Positions 1-7,339 of a stretch of DNA of 64,000 bases are shown piece by piece. Each line of letters opens with the position of its first letter. The stretch's first letter is position 1. Both the position numbers and the translations under genes were made by a program. A model generated the notes under the pieces. That model was not told the origin of the DNA. It made no database searches and worked only from the letters and a program-made list of their open reading frames with translations. The DNA is from Bradyrhizobium sp. CSA112. GTDB taxonomy: Bacteria; Pseudomonadota; Alphaproteobacteria; Rhizobiales; Xanthobacteraceae. The stretch lies in contig NZ_JAACFS010000031.1 in the NCBI RefSeq assembly GCF_029051645.1, positions 1-64,000 on the forward strand. Direction: 5' to 3'.

Positions 1-33
1 CCGTAACACCATCCATGTGAGGGACGACCGCCC

Positions 34-102
34 GCCTTCCAAGCAAGCCGCGCGAAGCGCGCATTCAACAGCGCCGTAGCAAGCGCGGCTTGCTTGGAGG
101 GC
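34..102. repeat. Inverted repeat, 19-bp stem
   Basis: Arms at 34-52 and 84-102 pair over 19 bases with one G-T mismatch around a loop of about 31 bases. The structure lies just upstream of the kinase-like gene. It resembles the other intergenic palindromes of this window in position but not in sequence. Confidence 0.7.
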
Positions 103-138
103 AGACCGGGCCCGTTACCCCATCTACACATGGAGCCA

Positions 139-1095
139 ATGGTGCCATCACTGCCGACACTCACGGACTACGAGGCATTCCGCCCCTGGCGCGCCGATCC
201 GGCGCAATGGCTGCCGATCGCGCGCGATATTGCCCGCGGCCACGGCCTGACATGCCCGGCGCCGCACATTTTCTCCACCGGCACCAATCTCGTCCTTGCC
301 CTTGACAAAAAGCTCATCCTGAAGATCTTCCCGCCATTTCTTCGCGGCCAATTCGTCTCAGAACGAAGCGCACTCGCGCAGCTCCACGGAAGGCTTCGTG
401 TCGCGATCCCCGAAATCGTCGTCGAAGGCGAGCGCGACGGATGGCCCTATCTCGTCATCACGCGGCTGCCGGGTGTGCTCGGCGCGGACGCATGGCCATC
501 CTTGCCGGAACAGGACAAGGAGCGCGTCCTCGCAGAAATAGGCGAGACCATTGCGCAGGTGCAGCGCTTCCCCGTCGGCGCGCTGGCGCAGATCGAGCCG
601 GGCTGGGACGTCTTCATGCGCGGACAGATCGAGGGATGCCGCGCCCGGCACGAGCGTCTCGGTTTGCCGCAGAAATTTCTGGATGGCATGGACGAACTCC
701 TTCGCGATACGGCTGACACGCTGATCGCTGTAGAGGGGCCGCCGGTGATCCTGACCGGCGAATACATTCCGGAGAATTTTCCGCTGAGCCGCGGCCGTTC
801 GGGTTGGCGGCTCGCCGGATTGATCGATTTCGGTGACGTGATGACGGGCAGGGGCGAGTACGACCTGCTGGGCCCGAGCGCCTTCATGACCGGCGGAATG
901 CTGCGCCGCGTGCGGAGCCTGTTCGAGGGCTTCGGATATTCAAGCGCCGATATCAATCGCGACCTCAAACGGCGGCTAATGGCGTTGATGCTGCTTCATC
1001 GGGCGAGCGATCCAGTCAGGCATATCTGCATCGAGCGTTGGCAGGCGCGGGCCGGCGACCTGTTCGAGCTGCAGGATTTGCTTTGGCCGGTTTGA
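139..1095 (+). CDS. APH-family phosphotransferase-like protein
   Basis: Resembles aminoglycoside/hygromycin phosphotransferase-fold kinases (APH superfamily), which move the ATP gamma-phosphate to a small molecule; the substrate here is unknown. What is seen: a small N-lobe with a lysine in a KLILKIF strand, a brace-like TGEYIPEN segment where the family usually has HGDxxxxN, and an IDFGD segment matching the DFG-like metal-binding motif. The usual catalytic Asp is therefore replaced by Glu, so the enzyme is either a variant subfamily or altered in activity. The frame is open from 94, but that part overlaps the upstream hairpin; ATG at 130 or 139 is more credible (GGAG at 132-135). It stands alone, ahead of the sigma-54 promoter. 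Resistance should not be inferred from fold alone. Confidence 0.7.
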   Translation: MVPSLPTLTDYEAFRPWRADPAQWLPIARDIARGHGLTCPAPHIFSTGTNLVLALDKKLILKIFPPFLRGQFVSERSALAQLHGRLRVAIPEIVVEGERDGWPYLVITRLPGVLGADAWPSLPEQDKERVLAEIGETIAQVQRFPVGALAQIEPGWDVFMRGQIEGCRARHERLGLPQKFLDGMDELLRDTADTLIAVEGPPVILTGEYIPENFPLSRGRSGWRLAGLIDFGDVMTGRGEYDLLGPSAFMTGGMLRRVRSLFEGFGYSSADINRDLKRRLMALMLLHRASDPVRHICIERWQARAGDLFELQDLLWPV

Positions 1096-1271
1096 AGGAA
1101 GTCCGGAGGCCGCACAGCAAAGGAGCGAGCCAAATATCTGCATTAAAAATAGGCAAGTATGCATCTTTGTATGCAATGCTGATTTGCCGCTGCTGTCGAT
1201 AATTCGCCGTCGGATTCCTATCGCCCCGATAGATCAGCGCCTTAGCGCCGCAGTAGCTTTCCCTTAAGGGT

Positions 1272-1286
1272 TGGCACGAACCTTGC
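1272..1286 (+). promoter_or_regulatory. Sigma-54 (-24/-12) promoter
   Basis: TGGCAC at 1272-1277 and TTGC at 1283-1286 match the RpoN consensus, with the invariant GG and GC separated by exactly 10 bases. It lies 50 bases before the binding-protein gene, so the predicted transcript start is near 1298. Sigma-54 control fits a nitrogen-scavenging operon; an NtrC or other enhancer-binding site was not identified. Confidence 0.8.
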
Positions 1287-1335
1287 GATTCCCGTTCCAA
1301 AGCCGTTTCCCCTCAAGGCGTTTGGAGCATCACCC

Positions 1336-2958
1336 ATGAAGCGTCGCGATTTCCTCAAATCCGTGTCGGGGCTGGCGGCTGCCGGCGCGGTTACGCCGGC
1401 GCCGGCGATCTGGTCCGCCGCCAAGGCTGATGCGCGGTCGGAAACGCTGCTGATCGTTTCCGAAAGCGGCCCCAACAATCTCGACATTCACGGCGTCGGC
1501 ACCAACGTGCCCGGCTACGAGGTGTCGTGGAATTGCTACGACCGGCTGATCAGCCACGAGATGAAGAGCGGTCCCGGCGGCGTGCCGTATTACGACCGCG
1601 ACAAGTTCAAGCCCGAACTCGCCGAAGACATGAATGTCGGCGAGATGTCGGTCACCTTCAAACTGAAGAAGAACGCAAAATTCCACGACGGCGCGCCGGT
1701 CACGGCCAGGGACGTCAAGTGGTCGCTCGATCGCGCCGTCAGCGTCGGCGGTTTTCCGACGTTCCAGATGGGCGCGGGCTCCTTGACCAAGACCGAGCAG
1801 TTCGTCGTCGTCGACGACAACACGGTGCGGATCGATTTCGCCAAGAAGGACCGCCTCACCATTCCGGATCTCGCGGTCATCGTGCCCTGCATCGTCAATT
1901 CGGAGCTGGTGAAGAAGAGCGCCACCGAGAAGGATCCGTGGGGCCTCGAATACACCAAGCAGCAGACCGCGGGCTCCGGCGCCTACAAGGTCACAAAGTG
2001 GACGGCCGGCACCGAAGTCGTCATGGAGCGCAACGACGCGTGGGTCGGCGGTCCCTTGCCGAAGGTCAAGCGCATAGTCTGGCGCATGGTGCCGCAGGCC
2101 GGCAACCGGCGCGCATTGCTGGAACGCGGCGATGCCGACATCTCCTACGATCTGCCGAACAAGGATTTCGTCGAGCTGAAGGACAACGGCAAGCTCAACA
2201 TCGTCTCGGTGCCGTATTCCAACGGCGTCCAGTATATCGGCATGAACGTCAAGATCGCGCCGTTCGACAACCCCAAGGTTCGCGAGGCCGTCGCTTGCGC
2301 GATCCCCTACCAGAAGATCATGGACGCGGTGCTGTTCGGCCTGGCCAAGCCGATGTTCGGCGCCGCTGCCGACAAGGCGACCGAAGTGGCGTGGCCGCAG
2401 CCGACCAAATACGTCACCGACATCGCGAAGGCCAAGGCATTGCTGGCGGAAGCCGGGCATCCCAACGGTTTCGAGACCACGCTGTCGTTCGACCTCGGCT
2501 TTGCCGGCGTCAACGAACCGCTCTGCGTGCTGGTGCAGGAGTCGCTCGCGCAAATCGGCATCAAGACCACCATCGACAAGATTCCCGGCGCCAACTGGCG
2601 CACCGAACTCAACAAGAAGGTGCTGCCGCTCTACACCAACGTGTTCTCCGGCTGGCTCGACTATCCCGAATACTTTTTCATCTGGTGCTACGACGGCAAG
2701 AATTCGATCTTCAACACCATGAGCTACCAGTCGAAGGCGATGGACGAGTTCATCCACGGCGCCGTCGACGCCGCAGCGGTCGGCAACGCTGCCAAGTACG
2801 ATACCGACGTAAAGGGCTTCGTCGATCTCGCCTTCAAGGACATCCCGCGCATTCCGCTGTATCAGCCCTACGTCAACGTCGCGATGCAGAAGAACGTGTC
2901 GGGCTATCAGTACTGGTTCCACCGCCGGCTCGATTACCGCACGCTGGTGAAGGCGTGA
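1336..2958 (+). CDS. ABC transporter substrate-binding protein, peptide/opine/nickel type (SBP_bac_5)
   Basis: Periplasmic receptor of an oligopeptide-family importer. The N-terminus MKRRDFLKSVSGL is a twin-arginine-like signal followed by a hydrophobic stretch, with probable cleavage near residue 33. The mature part carries SBP family 5 features: an ELAEDM segment, then KFHDGAPVTARDVKWSLDR at about residues 116-135, and a GSGAYKV segment near 215. The 540-residue length is normal. It is the first gene after the sigma-54 promoter and is followed by two permeases and a fused ATPase. Family members bind peptides, opines, glutathione or nickel; the downstream amidases suggest a small amide- or urea-containing nitrogen compound, which is inference. 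Confidence 0.88.
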   Translation: MKRRDFLKSVSGLAAAGAVTPAPAIWSAAKADARSETLLIVSESGPNNLDIHGVGTNVPGYEVSWNCYDRLISHEMKSGPGGVPYYDRDKFKPELAEDMNVGEMSVTFKLKKNAKFHDGAPVTARDVKWSLDRAVSVGGFPTFQMGAGSLTKTEQFVVVDDNTVRIDFAKKDRLTIPDLAVIVPCIVNSELVKKSATEKDPWGLEYTKQQTAGSGAYKVTKWTAGTEVVMERNDAWVGGPLPKVKRIVWRMVPQAGNRRALLERGDADISYDLPNKDFVELKDNGKLNIVSVPYSNGVQYIGMNVKIAPFDNPKVREAVACAIPYQKIMDAVLFGLAKPMFGAAADKATEVAWPQPTKYVTDIAKAKALLAEAGHPNGFETTLSFDLGFAGVNEPLCVLVQESLAQIGIKTTIDKIPGANWRTELNKKVLPLYTNVFSGWLDYPEYFFIWCYDGKNSIFNTMSYQSKAMDEFIHGAVDAAAVGNAAKYDTDVKGFVDLAFKDIPRIPLYQPYVNVAMQKNVSGYQYWFHRRLDYRTLVKA

Positions 2959-3064
2959 TGTGATGATCGCTGAGTGCGGCGCATCGGCGTGTATTGGTTT
3001 GCTCCGCATTGGTGGGGCGGGCGCCGCTCTCTCTTCGCTCAGTGAGGGGCGCGCTGCTCTGTCA

Positions 3065-3168
3065 CTCCCTCCCCCCTTGCGGGGGAGGGGCGGGGAGAGG
3101 GGTAGCGACAACGGCGGTGCGCGTGGCTTACCCCTCTCCCCAGCCCTCCCCCGCAAGGGGGGAGGGAG
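3065..3168. repeat. Large palindromic repeat between binding-protein and permease genes
   Basis: The arm at 3065-3104 pairs with 3128-3168, and each arm is itself a hairpin built on CCCTCCCCC / GGGGGAGGG. It is the same C/G-run family as the in-frame element at 6084-6211. It sits inside the operon and could stabilise the binding-protein mRNA or damp permease expression. Confidence 0.8.
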
Positions 3169-3216
3169 CCGAGCTGCGCATGTGGCAGCAGCTTCTTTCA
3201 TCACGGGGAGAGCGCC

Positions 3217-4230
3217 ATGCTGACCATGATCAGCAAGCGGCTGATGTTTGCGATCCCGTCGCTGATCGGGGTCGTCATCGTCACATTCCTGCTGACGCGC
3301 GCGCTGCCCGGTGACCCCGCCGCCTATTTCGCCGGGCCCGCGGCGAGCAAGGAAGCCATCGAGCAGATCCGCAAGAAGCTCGGCCTCGACAAGCCGCTGA
3401 TCGAGCAGTTCTTCCGCTACACCAGCGATCTCGCACATGGCGATTTCGGCAACTCGCTGACGACAGGCCAGCCGGTCGCCACCGAAATCCGCAACCGCCT
3501 GCCGGCGTCCGCCGAACTAACGCTGCTTGGCCTCGTCGTTTCGGTCATGATCGCGATCCCGCTCGGTGTGCTGGCGGCAACGCGCCCGGGCTCGTGGATC
3601 GACCATCTCTGCCGCGTCACCACGACGGCCGGCGTATCGCTGCCGGTGTTCTTTACTGGCCTGGTGCTGGTTTACGTCTTCTATTTCAGGCTCGGCTGGT
3701 CGCCGGCGCCGCTCGGGCGGCTCGACGTGTTCTACAGCGCGCCGCCGCACGTGACCGGCTTTTACCTGATCGACGCCCTGATCGCGCGTGACTTCGAGAC
3801 GTTTCGTTCCGCGCTGAGCCAGTTGATCCTGCCGGCGTCGACGCTGGCGGTATTCTCGCTCGCGCCGATCGCGCGCATGACGCGGGCCTCGATGCTGGCG
3901 GTGTTGGCTTCCGACTTCGTGCGCACTGCGCGCGCCAGCGGCCTTTCACCTTCGACCGTGATCGTGACCTACGCGTTTCGCAATGCGATGCTGCCGGTCA
4001 TCACGACACTCAGCATGGTGTTCTCGTTCCTGCTGGGCGCCAATGTACTGGTCGAAAAAGTGTTCGCCTGGCCCGGCATCGGTTCCTACGCGGTGGAAGC
4101 GCTGATCTCGTCGGACTTCGCGCCGGTGCAAGGCTTCGTGCTGACCATGGCGGTCATGTACGTGCTGCTCAATCTGATCATCGATATTCTCTACGGCGTG
4201 ATCGATCCGCGAGTCCGGCTGGAAGGGTGA
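3217..4230 (+). CDS. ABC transporter permease (DppB/OppB family)
   Basis: Inner-membrane subunit of the peptide/opine-type importer. It begins with a membrane helix (SLIGVVIVTFLLTRALPGDPA) carrying the RxLPGDP motif typical of DppB-type permeases, has about six hydrophobic segments, and contains an EAA-like loop (DFVRTARASGLSPSTVIVTYAFRNAMLPV) that docks on the ATPase. Length 337 aa is normal. Start ATG at 3217 follows GGGGAGAG; an ATG at 3226 is also possible. It is 9 bases from the next permease. Confidence 0.93.
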   Translation: MLTMISKRLMFAIPSLIGVVIVTFLLTRALPGDPAAYFAGPAASKEAIEQIRKKLGLDKPLIEQFFRYTSDLAHGDFGNSLTTGQPVATEIRNRLPASAELTLLGLVVSVMIAIPLGVLAATRPGSWIDHLCRVTTTAGVSLPVFFTGLVLVYVFYFRLGWSPAPLGRLDVFYSAPPHVTGFYLIDALIARDFETFRSALSQLILPASTLAVFSLAPIARMTRASMLAVLASDFVRTARASGLSPSTVIVTYAFRNAMLPVITTLSMVFSFLLGANVLVEKVFAWPGIGSYAVEALISSDFAPVQGFVLTMAVMYVLLNLIIDILYGVIDPRVRLEG

Positions 4231-4239
4231 GGTTGGAAA

Positions 4240-5139
4240 ATGAGTAGCGTTGCGCCTGCCGTTGAACCCACTGCGCCCGCGCGGACCTCGGGACTGGCTG
4301 CGATCCTTGAACATATCAGCTACGTGCTCGGCGAGAACAGAGTCACGGCCTTCGCCTTCGGGCTTTTGGTCGTCATCCTGTTCGCCGCGATCTTCGGCCC
4401 CTATATCGTGCCCTACGATCCGCTTGCCAGCGATACCGCCGCGGCGCTGAAGCCGCCATCGGCGGCGCACTGGTTCGGCACCGATCAGTTGGGCCGCGAT
4501 ATTTTCAGCCGCGTCATCGTCGCCACCCGGCTCGATACCTTCATCGCGGTCGCCTCGGTGGTGCTGGTATTCCTGATGGGCGGGCTCGCCGGCATCGCCG
4601 CCGGCTATTTCGGCGGCTGGACCGACCGCATCGTCGGGCGCATCGCCGACACCATCATGGCGTTTCCGCTGTTCGTGCTGGCAATGGGCATCGTCGCGGC
4701 GCTCGGCAATACCGTGCAGAACATCATCATCGCGACCGCGATCGTGAATTTTCCGCTCTATGCGCGCGTCGCCCGTGCCGAGGCCAATGTCCGCCGCAAC
4801 GCCGGTTTCGTGCAGGCGGCGCGGCTGTCGGGCAACGGCGAAATGCGGATTCTGCTCGTGCATATCCTGCCCAACATCATGCCGATCATGATCGTGCAGA
4901 TGTCGCTGACCATGGGTTACGCCATTCTCAACGCCGCCGGTCTCTCCTTCATCGGGCTCGGCGTGCGGCCGCCCACGGCGGAATGGGGCATCATGGTCGC
5001 GGAAGGCGCAGGCTTCATGGTGTCGGGCGAATGGTGGATCGCGCTGTTCCCGGGGCTCGCGCTGATGATCGCGGTGTTCTGCTTCAATCTGCTCGGCGAC
5101 GGCCTGCGCGACATCGTCGATCCGCAGCGGAGGACGTGA
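4240..5139 (+). CDS. ABC transporter permease (DppC/OppC family)
   Basis: Second permease of the importer. A cytoplasmic N-terminal tail precedes the first helix (FAFGLLVVILFAAIFGPYIV), followed by PYDPL and the HWFGTDQLGRDIFSRV motif characteristic of DppC proteins. The EAA loop is VQAARLSGNGEMRILLVHILPN. The 299-residue length fits the family. It pairs with the preceding DppB-like subunit; the ATPase gene begins about 110 bases later after a short gap without an obvious terminator. Confidence 0.93.
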   Translation: MSSVAPAVEPTAPARTSGLAAILEHISYVLGENRVTAFAFGLLVVILFAAIFGPYIVPYDPLASDTAAALKPPSAAHWFGTDQLGRDIFSRVIVATRLDTFIAVASVVLVFLMGGLAGIAAGYFGGWTDRIVGRIADTIMAFPLFVLAMGIVAALGNTVQNIIIATAIVNFPLYARVARAEANVRRNAGFVQAARLSGNGEMRILLVHILPNIMPIMIVQMSLTMGYAILNAAGLSFIGLGVRPPTAEWGIMVAEGAGFMVSGEWWIALFPGLALMIAVFCFNLLGDGLRDIVDPQRRT

Positions 5140-5248
5140 TGGCTGATTCAAGCTTTGCTCGGCTCGGTCCCCGCAGGGGGAATGCGACAGGGGGGTTGAC
5201 CGTTCTACTTTGCATGGGGTTGTTTTCGAGATTTTTGCGGAGGTCGTC

Positions 5249-7048
5249 ATGACGGCCCAGCCTCTTCTCGACGTCCACGACCTCACCGTCGAATTCACCA
5301 CCCGGCGCGGCATCGTCAAGGCGGTACAGCACGTCAATATCTCCGTCGCCAAGGGCGAGACGCTCGGCATCGTCGGCGAATCCGGCTCCGGCAAGTCGGT
5401 GACATCCTATGCCGTGATGCGGATCCTCGACCGCGCCGGCAGGATCGCCGAGGGCTCGGTGATGTTTTCCGGCATCGACGTCAAGGCCGCGACCGAAAAC
5501 GAGATGCGCGATTTGCGCGGCCGGGAAATCTCGATGGTCTTCCAGAACCCGCGCGCCGCGCTCAATCCGATCCGCAAGGTCGGCGACCAGATCGAGGACG
5601 TGCTGCGCCAGCACGTCCAGAGCGCAGCCAGCGACCGCGGCGAGAAGGCGATCGAGGCGCTGGAGCAGGTCAAGATCGCGCGTCCCCGCGAGCGCTATCA
5701 CGCCTATCCGTTCGAACTGTCCGGCGGCATGTGCCAGCGTGTCGTGATCGCGCTGGCGCTGGCCTGCAATCCGCAGCTCCTGATCGCGGACGAGCCGACC
5801 ACCGGCCTCGACGTCACCACGCAGAAGGCGGTGATGGATTTGATCGTGGAGCTGACGAAGCGCCGGCACATGTCGACGATCCTGATCACGCACGATCTAG
5901 GCCTCGCCGCCGCCTATTGTGATCGCGTGGTGGTGATGGAGAAGGGCCGAGTGGTGGAGACCGCGAAGTCGGCGGATATTTTTGCGAAGCCCGAACACGC
6001 CTATACCAAGAGGCTGATGCGTGCCACGCCGCGGCTTGGTGTTTCGTTGCGGGATTTGCTGCCGGAGGAGGAGGCGGTCTTCGCCTCTCCCCGCACGCGG
6101 GGAGAGGCCGACGCGCGCAGCGCGGCGGGTGAGGGGCTGTCTCCGCAGACCGCGCTCGCGGAGAGAGCCCCTCACCCCGACCCTCTCCCCGTGAAGGACG
6201 GGGAGAGGGAGCAGAGGCCCCTCCTCCTCGTCGAGAAGCTCGTCAAGGAATATCCGCGCCAGGGCGCGAGCGCGGTGCTGTCAAAACTGTTCTCCCGCAA
6301 GCCGCCGGTCGAAGCGGAAGTGTTCCGCGCGGTGGACGGCATCAGCTTCACGGTCGGCCATGGCGAGAGCGTTGGCCTGGTCGGTGAATCCGGCTGCGGC
6401 AAGTCCACGACGTCGATGATGGTGATGCGGCTATTGGATCAGACCTCCGGGCGCATCCTGTTCGACGGCGAGGAGATCGGCGCCATCATGCCGCAGGCGT
6501 TTGCGCGACTACCCCTGCGCAAGAGCATCCAGATGGTATTCCAGGACCCGACCGACAGCCTAAACCCGCGCTTCACCGCCGCACGCGCCATTGCCGATCC
6601 GCTTATGCAGCTCGGCGACATCAAGGGGCGCGACGCGCTGCGCGCCCGATGCGAGAAACTCGCTGGCCTGGTTGGCCTTCCCGTCGACCTGCTCGATCGT
6701 TTCCCGCACCAATTATCCGGCGGCCAGAAGGCCCGCGTCGGCATCGCGCGCGCGATTGCGCTGCATCCGAAGCTTGTGATTCTTGACGAGCCGACCGCGG
6801 CGCTCGACGTCTCCGTGCAGGCTGTCGTGCTCAATCTCTTGGAGGATCTCAAGCAATCGATGGGCATGAGCTATTTGTTCGTGTCGCATGATCTGAATGT
6901 GGTGCGTTTGCTGTGCGATCGTGTCATCGTGATGCGCAGTGGGCGAATCGTCGAGCAAGGCTCCTCCGAACGCGTGCTCGGCGATCCGCAGGATGCCTAC
7001 ACAAAGGAATTGCTGACGGCGATCCCGCATCCGCCGTTGCCGATCTAG
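5249..7048 (+). CDS. Fused double ABC ATPase (DppD-DppF type)
   Basis: Energy-coupling subunit carrying both ATPase domains in one 599-residue chain. Domain 1 has Walker A GESGSGKS at residues 43-50, an LSGGM signature and a LLIADEPTTGLD Walker B. Domain 2 has GESGCGKSTTS, LSGGQKARVGIARA and LVILDEPTAALD. Each domain ends in the oligopeptide-transporter C-terminal extension with its YT(K)RL/KEL segment. The linker, about residues 279-321, is translated from a palindromic repeat and is rich in R, P, A and E. Start ATG at 5249 follows GCGGAGG. Fused two-domain ATPases are common in this subfamily; the repeat-derived linker is not. Confidence 0.93.
   Translation: MTAQPLLDVHDLTVEFTTRRGIVKAVQHVNISVAKGETLGIVGESGSGKSVTSYAVMRILDRAGRIAEGSVMFSGIDVKAATENEMRDLRGREISMVFQNPRAALNPIRKVGDQIEDVLRQHVQSAASDRGEKAIEALEQVKIARPRERYHAYPFELSGGMCQRVVIALALACNPQLLIADEPTTGLDVTTQKAVMDLIVELTKRRHMSTILITHDLGLAAAYCDRVVVMEKGRVVETAKSADIFAKPEHAYTKRLMRATPRLGVSLRDLLPEEEAVFASPRTRGEADARSAAGEGLSPQTALAERAPHPDPLPVKDGEREQRPLLLVEKLVKEYPRQGASAVLSKLFSRKPPVEAEVFRAVDGISFTVGHGESVGLVGESGCGKSTTSMMVMRLLDQTSGRILFDGEEIGAIMPQAFARLPLRKSIQMVFQDPTDSLNPRFTAARAIADPLMQLGDIKGRDALRARCEKLAGLVGLPVDLLDRFPHQLSGGQKARVGIARAIALHPKLVILDEPTAALDVSVQAVVLNLLEDLKQSMGMSYLFVSHDLNVVRLLCDRVIVMRSGRIVEQGSSERVLGDPQDAYTKELLTAIPHPPLPI
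6084..6211. repeat. Palindromic repeat element inside a coding sequence
   Basis: Three adjacent hairpins: CCTCTCCCC/GGGGAGAGG at 6084-6107; a long stem from about 6130 to 6176 pairing GTGAGGGGCTGTCTCCGC with its near-complement; and CCCTCTCCCC/GGGGAGAGGG at 6181-6210. It keeps the reading frame open between the two ATPase domains. It resembles the intergenic C/G-run repeat at 3065-3168. Confidence 0.85.
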
Positions 7049-7050
7049 CT

Positions 7051-7131
7051 GTCATGCCCCGCGAAGGCGGGGCATCCAGTACCCACTGATGCTGGTGTTT
7101 ACTGGATCGCCCGCCTGCGCGGGCGACGACA
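7051..7131. repeat. Intergenic palindromic repeat
   Basis: Composed of a CATGCCCCGC...GCGGGGCAT-type hairpin, a CCAGTA...TACTGG pair and a TCGCCCGCC...GCGGGCGA hairpin. It fills the gap between the ATPase stop and the ribosome-binding site of the next gene, so it probably does not end transcription of the operon. Confidence 0.75.
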
Positions 7132-7146
7132 AGAAGGGAGAGTACA

Positions 7147-7332
7147 GTGACTGTTGAAAAATCACTGGATAGTTACATCGACGCCGTCGCCACGGCATTG
7201 TCGCTGCCGGTCGAGGAAGCCTGGCGCCCTGCGGTGCGCGCGAACCTCGAAGTATCGCTAAGGCTGGCGCGGCTGATCGATGAATTCCCGCTGCCGGATG
7301 AAACCGAGCCTGCCAGCATCTACACCGCCTGA
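7147..7332 (+). CDS. AtzG-like small protein (DUF4089)
   Basis: A 61-residue, mostly helical protein resembling DUF4089/AtzG. In Pseudomonas sp. ADP, AtzG is a GatC-like partner needed to fold and stabilise the amidase AtzE. Here it lies 7 bases before an AtzE-like amidase, the same order. The start is GTG at 7147, chosen because GGAG lies 6 bases upstream at 7137-7140 and because the protein is otherwise too short. It probably forms a heteromeric complex with the next gene product. No catalytic motif is expected or seen. Confidence 0.8.
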   Translation: MTVEKSLDSYIDAVATALSLPVEEAWRPAVRANLEVSLRLARLIDEFPLPDETEPASIYTA

Positions 7333-7339
7333 TAGCGCC

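Noticed and set aside
1330..3438. Very long antisense open frame opposite the binding-protein gene
   Set aside because: It runs antisense to a clear SBP gene with codon-phase shadow typical of high-GC DNA, has no ribosome site and no recognisable domain, and crosses a repeat.
3946..5394. Long minus-strand open frame opposite the permease and ATPase genes
   Set aside because: Low-complexity, histidine/aspartate/arginine-rich translation expected from reverse reading of membrane protein genes; the plus strand is clearly coding.
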